Source: Metallyticus violacea (taxonomy: Eukaryota; Arthropoda; Insecta; Mantodea; Metallyticidae). Taken from it: DNA of 64,000 nucleotides. The stretch covers positions 179,305,041 through 179,369,040 of the forward strand of contig CM060846.1 of the NCBI GenBank assembly GCA_030762175.1, written 5' to 3'. A program made the translations under genes and the position numbers. Positions 11,066-22,126 of the stretch are shown here, one piece after another (positions within the stretch are counted from its first letter, which is position 1; every line of letters begins with the position of its first letter). The notes beneath the pieces are model-generated. The model did no database searches and had not been told where the DNA came from. It worked only from the letters and a program-made list of their open reading frames with translations.

Positions 11066-11540
11066 GCAATAAAATACAAACCCCCATAACAAATAACAAG
11101 GGTCATAAACACAACAACAAACAAGACAGTTACTAAAAACTCCGCTGCAAGAGCTAAAAACAAAACAGTTCTTAATGGTTCAAAAGGTAACCATAAAAAA
11201 ACCCAAAATGAATAACAAGGGTAAACTGGTCAACAAACAAATGACTGGTATTAAACCTCAGCCACAAGAGCGGAAAAACACATCAATCTTATAATAGCCT
11301 AAAAGTGTAACAATAAAACCCCAAAACAAAAATAAGGGCAATATGGTAAACAACGTGTAAAGACTGGAGGTAAAACGGAAGCAATAACTAAAAACACAGC
11401 AGTCATATAAAGGTCTAAAAAGGTAACAATAAAGCCCCAAAACAAATAACAAGGGATATATGCACCAAAACAAATAAAACACTGGGCCTAAAACACTCTA
11501 GCAAGAGCTGAAAACAGAACATTCTTAAAATAGCGTAAAA
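11066..11540 (-). repeat. Four tandem ~117-bp units in the LINE 3' UTR
   Basis: Four diverged units, each with an AATAACAAGGG-like anchor (11,092; 11,211; about 11,328; 11,445) at 117-119 base spacing and a CCCCAAAACAAA-like stretch just before it. They lie between the ORF2 stop (11,636) and the element's 3' end. The units have diverged from one another, so the array is old or was already diverged when the element inserted. Confidence 0.8.
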
Positions 11541-11635
11541 ATGGCGTCAAGAACAAAATGATATAACCTTACACCTTGCTCCAAAAAACACAAACACGGG
11601 TAAAACGGAGCACTCGCTCAACAGCAGCCGCATCA

Positions 11636-14600
11636 TCAACAAGTAGAGGAGGGCAAACCACGGGAAAGTCTAAAAGCTGCCAGATGATGGCATTCAAGTA
11701 AAATGTGACGCACTGTAAAGGGGTGGTCACAGTGAGGACAAACTGGAGCCGGTTGACCATTAAAAAGGTGACGGTGACTAAAAAGGTAATGGCCAATTCT
11801 CAAACGTGCTAAAATCAATTCTTCGCGACGAACTGCGCGACCAGTTTAAAGGGCGGATTTACATTCACGGACCTTATTAGTAGCGAGTAATTCCCACTCC
11901 TCGCGCCAGCGCGAGAGAATGTCTCTTCGTAAAGACTGTTGAAAATCCCCCGAGTAAAAGCGATGCTGGTGTTCAGCAGGGTCAAAAGGACGGATTTAGC
12001 TGCGACAGCTGTGGCCTCGTTACCTGGAAGGCCTACATGTCCAGGAACCCATAGCAGTGTCACCCTGACTCCAGAGTCAAGAAGCGTTACTACCGCATCC
12101 TGGACCTTCTGTACAATAGGGTAGAAGTTGTACAGATTTCTAAAAGATAAAGGCGCACTGATGGAGTCGGAACAGATGACACGGTTCCCCAGCCCCTGGT
12201 CAGAAATAAATAAAATCGCCCGATAGATAGCATAAAGCTCCGCCATAAAAATAGATGTCGCAACGTTAAGACCAAACGTAAAACTAGTTCCATTAAGAAC
12301 AAAAGCACATCCTACTCCCGTGTCGGATTTCGAGCCGTCGGCATATATAAAATTCCAGCCATTAAAAGAAGATACAATCTCACGAAAATGACTACGAATT
12401 ATAGGTGCTGCGGTCGAAGATTTAGGACATGATGTAAGCCCAAGATGAACGGGGGACTTTGGTAAAATCCAAGGTGGAGAAGAAGTTTCCCCGGTTAAGA
12501 AAAAAGCAGGTAACTGCACGTCCAACGTCTTTAATAGTTCCCGAAAACGAAAGCCAGCAGGCTTAGGAGTAAAAGACCCAGCAGCATAAAAGGGAGCGAG
12601 AGACTCATTAAAAATGTCTCGTTCGTGGGATGACGAGGTTGCGCAGCTAGTCGACAACCATACGCAGAAAGTAAAAGATCCCTGCGATAAAACAACGGAG
12701 GTTCTCCAGACTCTGCACATAAACTTAACAAAGGACTGGATGGGAATGCACCAATGGCAACACGGATGCCCCGGTGATGAATGGGGTTAAGGCGATGAAG
12801 AACAGAAGGTCGCGCAGAGCCATAAACAACACAGCCATAATCCAATTTGAACCGGATGGGAAAGCGGTAAAAACATGAAAGAATAGTCCGGTCAGCACCC
12901 CAGGATGTGCAACTTAAAACATGCAAAATACAAAGAGAACGTTCACACTTGCCTCTGAGTTGTGCTATATGCGATGACCAGCATAATTTTCTGTCAAACA
13001 CCAAGCCAAGGAATCTAACTTCGTCTGCGAAAGCAAGAGCATCCGGGCCAAGATGGAAAGAGGGTGGAGGATACTCCTTATGGCGCTAGAAGTTCATGCA
13101 GACGGTTTTCTCTGCGGAGAAACGGAATCCGTGATTTACACTCCAAGCGTACAGGCGGTCGAGACAGCATTGGAGGCGGCGTTCCAAAAGACACGTTCTC
13201 CGAGAGGAAAGATAGAAGGCAAAATCGTTAACGAACAACGACGACTGTATTCCTGGAGGTAAACACTCAGTGACGGAATTAATAGCAATGGCAAACAGTG
13301 TGCAACTAAGTACCGATCCCTGAGATACACCGTTCTCTTGAATAAAACTAAATGATAAAAACGATCCCACACGAACATATAAAACCAGGTCTTTGATAAT
13401 TTCCAGAATAAAAACAGATATATGATCGCGTATGTGCCAATCGTGAAGCGTTCGAAGGATACCGATACTCCAGCAAGTATCGTAGGCTTTCTCCAAATCA
13501 AAAAATACAGCCACCGTTTAGCACTTCCATATAAAACCGTCCATTATGTGGGTTGAAAGAGACACAAGTTGGTCGACATGGGAACGATGACGCCGAAAAC
13601 CGCACTGAGCGTTCGTCAATAAATGCGTCGACTCCAACCACCACATAAACCGCCCGTTAATCACGCGTTCCATCACCTTGCAGATGCAGCTGGTGAGGGA
13701 AATCGGACGGTAACTGGAAGGAAGGTGTGGGTTATTCCTAGGCTTGCGTATAGGAATGACGTTGGCCACTCGCCAAGCGTTTGGGAATGTGCCATTACAC
13801 CAAATACGGTTAAAAATGGAGTAAAAACGCTTTGCCTTTCGCTGACATATGCTGCAACATAGCAACACGAATATCATCTGGTCCTGGTACACAGTGTCGA
13901 GAGTTCGTAAGGGTATGCTCCAATTCCCTGGAGGTAAAGGGGACATTGTAGCACTCCTGCTGGTCGGAGGAAAATCAGAAGCCCTTCAACTCGACCTACT
14001 GTTTAATTGTGCGAAAAGCAGCAGGATAGTTGGTCGAGCTCGATACATCAGTGAAAGTGCGTCCTAAAATATTGGTGAATTCAATCGGAGTAGTGAGCAT
14101 TCGATTGAGATCCTATTACCAGGTATAGGTGTAAATCTTGGTTTGCCTGCAACGCAGCGTAGCTGTTCCCAGACTACAGATGAGGGCGTTGTGTGGTTAA
14201 AAGAAGAAGCAAAAGCAATACAAGACGCCTTTTTGCTATCCTTTATGACTCGACGGCATTTGGCGCGCAGCGGTTTGTAGCGTATCGTGTTTGCTGATGT
14301 GGGGTGGCGGTGAAAAACACGTAGAGCACCTCGGAGGGCACGGAAAGCATCCCGGCATTCGTCGGTCCACCAAAGAACCTGAGAATGAGGTAGGTGGCAA
14401 GATGACCGGAGAATAGCCTGATCTGCGGCAGTTATTATGATCGTACGGAGGTGGATATCAATAGATGGAAGTTCACATGCTGAAAATTCGGCCATAGATC
14501 GAAAAACAGGCCAGTTCGCATTTTCAATAAGCCATCTTGGGGATGTTGAGAATATGCGTGTGGAGAGAGAACTTGTATATGACACGGAAAATGGTCAGTG

Positions 14601-15219
14601 GAGTATAAATCGGAGAGGACGTTCCAGGTACCACGTACAGCAAATGAGGCAGAGCAAAAGGCTAAATCCAAATGTGAAGAACAATGAGTAGAGTCAGAAA
14701 TAAAAATAGGTAGACCAGTGTTGAACAGAAGGAGATGGTGGCGGTCGAGAAAGTCTGGCAACATACTACCCCAACCACACTCCGTGTTGTAACCCCATAG
14801 GGGATGGTGTGCATTAATATCCCCCCAAAGTTGACAGGGAGGGGTAGCTGAGACAGAAGATTGTCCAGATCAACTATGGCGATAGTGCCAGATGGAGGTA
14901 AATAAACAGTGCAGGCAGAAAAACTAAGGCCAGAGTAGTGAACTGTAGCTGCAGAAGCTTGTAAAGGAGTCTGGAGGTGCAATGAAGTGCTGTACACGTC
15001 ATCTATAATTAAAATTAAAACTCCGCCATGTGCGGGAGTGCCATCTTCGGGAGGTAGGTCAAATTGCACTTAAGAGTAACCGTGTGAGGTAAAACAACCT
15101 TGCGGGCAAAGTTTAGTCCCTTACAGACACACTAGCGGGGATTAAGTCGATCGCAAAAGTAACTCCAGATCAGGTCTTCGACTACGGAGACCACGCACAT
15201 TCAACGAAAGGATAGCCAT
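11636..15219 (-). pseudogene. I-like LINE ORF2 (endonuclease, RT, RNase H, zinc finger)
   Basis: About 1,190 codons across several frames, starting at ATG 15,219 (MAILSLNVRGLRSRR). The APE endonuclease spans roughly 15,219-14,440. The RT shows SYRPISLTS and CGFRRHRS (13,518-13,946), FFDLEKAYDT and NGVSQGSVLS (13,514-13,270), and a catalytic box reading FVND at 13,223-13,234, where the first Asp of the usual xDD is Asn. RNase H has YADGSK (near 12,339), AELYAI and CSDS, but the last catalytic Asp is absent from GNEATAVAA. The C-terminal finger CPHCDHPFTVRHILLEC (about 11,720-11,770) is intact. Several frameshifts and stops add to the loss of function. Confidence 0.88.
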
Positions 15220-15254
15220 TGTTAAAACAAAATAAAATAAATAAAAATACCACC

Positions 15255-16535
15255 TCACCTTTTGCTTGGCCCAGGACGAATCAAGCATCGTTTTTTCAAT
15301 CGCTTGGGGCTGGGTGATTTGCTTGGAGCAGGCACATCCTGCTCAATTACCTCCTCAGAGGGAGGGCTCTCCCGCTGAGAAGCATCCAACCGATTCCAAC
15401 ACCTGGAATCGGTTGGATGTGGGAAAAGGCGGTGACAGTGACCGCCTAGCGGGTTTGCTCCCATCATGGGAGCGGGACCTGCGAGGACGAGAAGGGTTCG
15501 TTTTCTTCTCTACAGGAGTTGACGATTTAAAAAAAAAACGTTCTCATAAAACTAGTCCTGAACTTAATTTCAGGGGCATTAAAAACTATTGGTTTCGACT
15601 TCACGGTAGAGCGCTTCGGAGAACTAGGCATAGTTGAGACCCGTGTAAAGACAAGTTCGCAAGTCTGCGTACTGCCATCGCACCTCTTGACCGCAAAAGA
15701 AACTGCTGCGCTGTATATGCCGATCTTATGCACAACGGGTTGGCGAGATTAAAATCACTTCCGGGCCTCTGTAAAGGAGAGTTTTTCCTTTACCCGAATC
15801 TCCTGAATACAGCGCTCCTCTCTAAAACGAGGGCAGTCGCGGGATGAGGCTGGATGATCACCGCGGCAGTTGACGCAGACAGGAGCGGATGGATATGCTT
15901 TCTAATGACTTGCTTGACCGCAGGTAGCACAGATGGAAACGGCACTCTTACTGGATATGCGAGTGTGTCCAAAACGTTGACACTGAAATCATCGCAACGG
16001 GCTCGGGATATATGGGCGCACCTCTACCAACTCGTAGCCCGCCTCTATCCTCTGCGGCAATTCGACCCTGTCAAATGTGAGGAAAAGAGACCGGGTCGGC
16101 TGTAATCCCCCCTCTTTCCTTGCCTGTACACGATAAACAGGTTAACCCCTTGGTCTTCCAGACAACTCTGTATTTCTGGGTAGGACATTCTGTCTAGAAC
16201 ATTGGTGTTAACAACTCCTCGCGACGAATTCAATGCCTTATGTTTCTCAACACGGATGGGATAAACGTGGAGTAGCGTCACCTTGAGCAATGAGTTGGTT
16301 TGAGACAGCCCAAGTGTCTCCACCAAAAGTGATCCGTTACGCAAACGGGAACAGTACTTAACGGTCCAGCTATTGCATATATGCTCTTCTGAATGATAAA
16401 TGGATTTACCTTCGTAAACGACTGACCATCTTCATTACGACTCAGCGCTAAGTAGCGAGAAAATGACTTCTTGGATACTTCTTTCACGTCAACTCTTTTT
16501 CTTTTCATTTGAAAATGATTAGTATCATGTACCAT
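15255..16535 (-). pseudogene. I-like LINE ORF1 (gag-like, CCHC zinc knuckles)
   Basis: ORF1 begins at ATG 16,535 and ends at 15,255, 35 bases before the ORF2 ATG. The N-terminal part (FSRYLALSRNEDG, 16,450-16,500) is followed after frameshifts by RNGSLLVE and a region ending LTGSN near 16,060. Zinc knuckles follow at 15,985-15,800, as CQRFGH, CATCGQASH and CVNCRGDHP in one frame with an in-frame TAG. The tail is basic (SPKRLKKR). The protein would bind element RNA as a nucleocapsid-like chaperone. It is broken by at least two frameshifts and the stop. Confidence 0.82.
15383..15419. other. Perfect 16-bp stem-loop inside ORF1
   Basis: CATCCAACCGATTCCA (15,383-15,398) and TGGAATCGGTTGGATG (15,404-15,419) are exact reverse complements around the loop ACACC. 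It lies near the end of the I-like LINE ORF1. It is unusually perfect for an element that is otherwise decayed. Confidence 0.9.
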
Positions 16536-17039
16536 AGCGATTTAATCCTCCACCATTGCAACTGTCTCCGATGGCAGGTTGCTTCCTGGGCGCCACCCCG
16601 GCTCAGTTTATTGGCTCCGGCCTGAACATAGTAACCTCAGGGTCAAACCTTCCTGTGGATTGACAAAGGGACCCAATCGCCTGCAGGAAGTGAACAGCTT
16701 ATGTAATAGCCCTTCCCCGGGTATGACCTTTACCAGGGGATACGATCCCGTCCTACATGATAACCCAGTTCTGGGAGTTACGCCGTTACCCAGTCACTTT
16801 TTACCGTGTCAAACACGGGGGCACCCATCAGACGAAGATCAGGGAAGTAGGACGAATAAAAATAAATTTGAGGCGAAATAAAACGGAGTCAAACACACGT
16901 AGCGCGGACGTGCGGGAGCACCTCGGGTGCCTCGGGGTCGCAATGTAGCCAAAAAATTGGGCCCCTGAGGGGCTCAAGAAGCAAAGCCGGAAACTCATGA
17001 AAGTCTGCATTTAATGCAGTTAGTGTACATTAAATGCTT

Positions 17040-17990
17040 ATAAGCAAAACAAGAGTTCATTCCTATTACATTCTGTTAGAAGTGTGAATATTAATGACCG
17101 TTATCATATAAATTGAATCCTCATGTATGTTTTTTTTACTTTACACTATTATATTACATAGATATATTAAATAAAATATATTATGCCTTTTTTGGAAGGC
17201 ATTTTAATATTTTACAAGTATCTGTTAAAAATGCTATGTCTTTTGTAAAAGAAAAATTAATTCATAGAGCTTTGTAAATCTAACACTATTCATCCAGAAT
17301 TGAATGGTACCATATCTATACTGCAAAAGAAAAGATTTTGTTTTTTCACCTGATGCTTTGGTTGCTTTCTCTTCGGCTAGAGTCTGATCTAACCTTAGTT
17401 CCCTCGCGACATGAGTAAGATAATAACAAGGCTCTCAAGTATGTGTTCCCTACTCCGGTGATGTCAGCGGAGTAAGCGGCCAGCCTTGTACGAGTGAGAA
17501 TGATATATGAATGTGCATATATGGTTGTCACAAAACAATATAATTACTAAGGCAGAAATGGATAAAATATCAAATTATTTTCTATCATACAAATTGTTTT
17601 ATAATAATTGAGATAAAAGTATCAATTGAATATTTAGAAGACATGAAAGAAAATAACAGCATTTATGAAATAATTTTGTATCTGAGAATGTTATACATCA
17701 AACTGCAACCCTGTTTCATTCTTATAACTAAAAATGAGTATAAATTTTATATAATCATGTAAATTACAGTTGGTTTTTCTATCTATATGCGTGTTTGCTG
17801 AGTTATAACTTGTAATATTTTGTGTATTTTGCTACAAAATTCTGTACTTTGCAGTCATGTTTCGACTTTACTTATGTTCAGAGACTTCATTATAATAGAA
17901 ATACGTGTTTTGATATAACAATCCAATGAAAATGCATAAAAGTGAGACATATTGAACTTGACCTTATCAGTATGAATTTGCATTATATAA
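17040..17990. other. No gene recognised; small GC-richer island
   Basis: AT-rich except 17,345-17,530, which is GC-richer and open for 61 codons on the minus strand. It contains GCTTACTCCGCTGACATCAC-like sequence in that orientation. No family was recognised; it may be a short repeat. Confidence 0.45.
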
Positions 17991-17999
17991 ATAAATTAT

Positions 18000-20600
18000 T
18001 GATTTAGTTGGAGCAACTTCAGAGTTCTACAACCCTAGTTACTTAATATAATGGTTATTGCTCTTCTTTCTACATCTGCTCTATTGTTTCCGTCTATTGT
18101 AAGTAAAACATCGTCGACATACGAGTTTGTCACATTTTCGTCGTTGTTTAGCTCCTCTAAAAGAGTCTTCAAAACTATATTCCAAAAAATTGGCCCTAGG
18201 ATCGCGTCTTTTGAGCAAGCTTAATGTATATCTCTGTGAATTGTTTCTTCAGTACCTTTTACGCGAACCATTTTGTCTTTGCAGTATGCTATTAATATTG
18301 CGTATAGGCATTTAGGGAGGTCTTTTTCCCGTAACCTCTCAAATAGTATCATTTTCAGTAGATCGTTTATGGCGTGTTGTGTCGATTCTCCTTTTCTAAA
18401 GCCGAATTGAGTGTTGTTCATACTGTCATGAACCTGTTTTCTTTTAATTTTTACAAACAAGTTCTTCTAAAAATTTCCCAATAGTGTTCAAGAGACTTAA
18501 TGGTTTGCACCAATTTGGTTCCTTAGGATCATTTTCGGTGCATTTCTTTAAGATAATAACTTTTGCTGTTTTCCAGTCGTTAAAGAGTCGAAATAGGAAT
18601 AACCGTCACGACTGGCTGAGGTCGTTAAGACGCGGACTCGTGAGCGGAAGATGTGGGGTTCGAATTCCACCAGGACCGTCCTTCCTGACTCAGGTTTTAT
18701 TCAGGTTTTTCTCAGTCCTCATAAATGGCAAATGTCGGGGACGTACTCTAAACTTAGGCCTGGAACGATTCCTTACTTTAAAATCCTTTCCCAAAATATA
18801 ATTTCATCTCAAGCATCATCAGTGTCCACCGCCTGTGGTACCTCAGTAGTAAAAACAGATGTTAAACACCATAAAAAATGGTGTGATTTTATCTTCCAAT
18901 TTATTAGGAGCTCATTAATCATACTATCCGGTTCTGCTTATTTTTTTTTCTTTTTGGGTTTATTTATAGCTGGTTTAATTTCCAAAATATCAAAGAGGTA
19001 GATTACTCTATTATTTCTGCATATAGTGTACATATCTACCCATTTCCAAATTTTCAGAATCTTATCGATACTCTTATTATCCTGGAGAAGTAACTTGTCC
19101 AAAAGAACATTTACAGATTTTTCCCAAACTGTAATCTTTTCTACGTTAGCTTTATTTAAAGTGTTCTGAATTTCCGTTTATTTAATTTTCTCCATAATAA
19201 TTTTATAGTGCATTCCCCCATATATTTGTGTGAATTCTTTTTCTACGAAAATTTTCAACTAACTTTACCTTGTTTCTTTAAGGTGTTTCTATATATCTTT
19301 TGGGCTTTCTGTAGCTATTTATTTAGGCTTCTTTCCTTTTATTCCCCATTTACCGATCTTTGATAAATTCTTTTTAGTTTCCTTTCTTTGCTTCTTTCTC
19401 TTTGCAGTGCGTTCTTCCAAAATAGAGTCTGGTTGTGGGGACAGATGTATCTATCCTCTTTCGTATTGTTAGGACAAGATTAATGGCATCCTTATCAATA
19501 GCTTCTTCGTATGGTAGCTTTAAGTTTTCAAATTCGTGTCTCACAAGAGTCCAGTCTGCTTGTTTGTAAAGTGTAACTTATTTCTCCTCTTCCTTCTTTG
19601 AATTTTGGTTTTCATGTACAATAATCGAAATATATTAATCTACGAACACTTTCGTTCATATCTTGACCTACAATCTAATTTATAATTTTATTATTTCAAC
19701 TTAGCTGACATAAAATTATGGCAATGGTGGCAGTGGCACCTTCTCTATTTTTAAAAGTAGGAGGGTTGTTTAGTTAATTTTATATATATAGTTAATTTGA
19801 AATAGTTTCTTACAGTTGGTCTTTGGTGTTTTTATACCATCAATTAGATTTGGTATTAGCATCGGTTGTAAAATTTTGCTCAAAATTTTTAAAAGTGTTA
19901 CTGACCTATTCTATTTTTGCTATGTATGGGTCAAATGGATAACTGTATTGAGATTATTGCTTTACTAGAATAAATTTACCGCTGTCTTGTGTTACTTCAA
20001 AACAATATTTATGTGTTTGTGTGTGTGTGTCTGTGTCCTAATAGTGATATATTGACTATTTGTAAATTTCGATTATATATTATAATAAATGGTATAGGAT
20101 TTCCTCCATGACCTGTTGTCCGTGCTCTTACTGGAGCAAATGCTACTTTTACTCTAAATGAATAAGGTTCTTGAATTCATAATAAATCTAATCTCAGTTA
20201 TGTACTTTTCTTCAATTGCAACATAACTTCTTTACCTCTCTGGGCGTTTATTTGTCCAATTTTGATTATTCTAAACTCGCCGTAATCTGCCATGCTGTCT
20301 TATATGTAAGACATTCTTAGAGTTAGCAAAGAAGTGATGCTTGGTATCCTTCCTAAGTTCTTGGTGGGTTATTTCTCTTAAATGTTTGTGAACTGTATAT
20401 AATTTTATTTTAGAAATGTTAGTTGCCCTTGAATTTTTTTGTTTGCAGTTAATTGGTATTGTTGGTTTTAGTTGAAATTTAGGATTATCTCCTTGATTAA
20501 TAGTTATAGTTTATGGTTGTTTTATTTTATGAAGGGTTTTTTGTATTTGGAAGGTGTGTTAGCGGAAATATTGGCATTGAAGAAAAGATGGGTCTTAAGG
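18000..20600 (-). mobile_element. LINE-C: degenerate R1-like LINE, 3' part missing
   Basis: Minus-strand copy of the LINE-A/LINE-B family, lying in the right half of the inverted repeat. It retains the end of ORF1 (20,600-20,310), the endonuclease start (about 20,290-20,200), the endonuclease body, and the RT fingers (19,130-18,890). It also keeps NTQFGFRKGESTQHAIN (about 18,370-18,420), ERLREKDLPKCLYA, and, unlike the other two copies, the catalytic YVDD at 18,110-18,121. The motif-A segment (ISGAFDN in LINE-A) has been deleted. Everything after the palm, including the zinc finger and 3' UTR, is absent. A SINE1 lies within it. Confidence 0.8.
18604..18885 (+). repeat. SINE1 copy 4, inserted in LINE-C
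   Basis: Plus-strand SINE1 with head CTGAGGTCGTTAAGACGCG and tail GTTAAACACCATAAAAAA. Compared with LINE-A near 55,805-55,860, about 45 bases of LINE sequence are missing at the insertion point and no clear target duplication is seen. This suggests an insertion accompanied by a deletion. Confidence 0.88.
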
Positions 20601-20944
20601 TTCATTTTTTTGGAACATTTTTGTAATAGTTTATATCATTGGTTTATATAAAACAATACCGGATGTAGATACAATGTCGATACATATGTAAAAACGAATT
20701 CTTGCAGAGAAGTGTAACGGCGATTCGCCAGAAAATATACTGGCAATCGTTATCCATGTGAAGAAACTGTTTGCCAACTTGTAAAAATGTTACGAGGGAC
20801 TAAATATTTCAAGGACAAGAAACGAATTGCAAACCGCCGGTTACGGATTAAATACAGGCATTTCTTAAGCCAACGCAGGAAAAAACATTTCCTGTGAGAT
20901 GCATAATTTTCAACATGTCTTATAATAAAAGTTAGTGCTTCTTA
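20601..20944. other. Spacer between LINE-C and right arm
   Basis: About 340 bases with no match seen in the left half, where an internal deletion joins the arm directly to LINE-B. It is slightly GC-richer near 20,710-20,890. No gene was recognised. Confidence 0.5.
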
Positions 20945-21286
20945 CTTTTGTTAGTTTTAAATAGGCCATAAAGTTATGCTTTTAGCAAAAATATAAATAC
21001 TAAAATAAAAACCCACACTTTACGCGCGGCGACTCTTTCACCCATTTCCGGGTGCGGAGGCTGCAGTAGGCAGTAAGTAGTTGCGCTCATACGTACCGTA
21101 ACTCAAATAACTTCATTGAATGTTCAAACAATTTCAATAAGATCCCATCAGTATAGTTCTGCGTTTAAGCAGTAACTGTATCTTCTTACTTCTCTGGTAG
21201 CTCATACGTTCTTCGCTCATCAATGTATGTTTCCTATGTACATTATTTTCACATGATTGGTACCTTCTCTTCCTTCATTCTTTCTG

Positions 21287-21288
<2 letters not shown>

Positions 21289-21325
<37 letters not shown>
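21289..21325. repeat. CT microsatellite
   Basis: About 18 CT units, present only in the right arm; the left arm has CTCCCTCTCTGTTGCTC-like sequence on the matching strand. It expanded after the arms separated. Confidence 0.95.
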
Positions 21326-21330
<5 letters not shown>

Positions 21331-22064
21331 CTCATCTCTTGAATTTAGGTAGTTTCCAAAAATCCGAAAGAGCGTACGAACGAGGAATGAACCCTAAAAA
21401 TTACCCTGAACATATGGTGTCCTGCAAAGGGTAGAATGCGTATAAATATTTGCTTGATAAAGTGATATAGGTGGTAATGTATAATTTAAACCCAAAATAT
21501 TAAACTAAATATAAAATTGCATGCATATATACACTATATCTGCTTGTCTTAATATTTAAAATAAAATTAATGTTTTTAATAAATCTTTTAGGATTTTTTC
21601 CTGCCGAATCTGGATTTTGGTGTCTATTGCCCATTGGATTTCTACTAAGGATTTTTAAGTTATCCAACGCGACTCTATTCCTGCTCCTGGTTCTTCTTCC
21701 AAAGCATATATTTCATATGAAGTGCATACGCCGATCTGTGATGTGGTCGTTCACTCACAATTTAAACAGTCTACCCGCTCTTTAAATATTTCAGATTGTG
21801 ATTATACTGATATACTGGAGGCTCTGCTAGGTTGTTAGTCATCTAGCTTTGTACTAATTCTACGATATGACTCAGTTAAGTTTGAAAAAAGTATCAAATT
21901 TAAGTGTTGTTGAAGTGTTGTTGAATCAGATTGTCATTAGTTTAGTATTCGATAGATTTATTATGAAGCATACATTTTTGAATTTTTTTGAGAGCTCCTG
22001 AAGCATGTGTAGAATATCGTTGTTAATTCATGAAATAAAATATTTTCGCTACTTAAAGTACATC

Positions 22065-22126
<62 letters not shown>
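22065..22126. repeat. AAT microsatellite
   Basis: About 20 AAT units, the mirror of the TTA tract at 741-814. Confidence 0.95.

Larger units (their letters stand above)
10925..17009 (-). mobile_element. I-clade non-LTR retrotransposon, near full length, inactive
   Basis: Minus-strand element of about 6 kb, clearly richer in G and C than its flanks. From 5' to 3' it has a roughly 470-base 5' UTR (17,009-16,536), gag-like ORF1 (16,535-15,255), ORF2 (15,219-11,636), a 3' UTR with four tandem units, and an end hairpin followed by a TAA/ATC-type tail (10,925-10,947). An RNase H domain after the RT, together with ORF1 zinc knuckles, places it in the I group rather than R1 or Jockey. Both ORFs are broken by stops and frameshifts. 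The 5' boundary is approximate and no convincing target duplication was found. Confidence 0.85.

Noticed and set aside
11066..11540. Tandem units as a CRISPR array
   Set aside because: The units are continuous diverged repeats of ~117 bases without short repeats and unique spacers, inside a eukaryotic LINE.
11939..14691. Plus-strand open frames at 11,939-14,691 as genes
   Set aside because: They are antisense readings of the I-like LINE ORF2 and carry no known motifs.
15383..15419. Stem-loop as a bacterial-type terminator
   Set aside because: No T-run follows, and the setting is the coding part of a eukaryotic retrotransposon.
10870..17022. TTTAATGCRGTTA at 10,870-10,882 and 17,010-17,022 as the I-like LINE target duplication
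   Set aside because: 12 of 13 bases match and the right copy sits at the inferred 5' end, but the left copy lies about 42 bases beyond the LINE tail, leaving unexplained sequence. It may be chance.
21289..21325. CT tract as a GAGA-type promoter element
   Set aside because: It is a plain microsatellite absent from the other arm, with no gene nearby.
21570..21785. 71-codon frame in the right arm as a gene
   Set aside because: The matching left-arm sequence is interrupted, so the frame is not conserved between the two copies.
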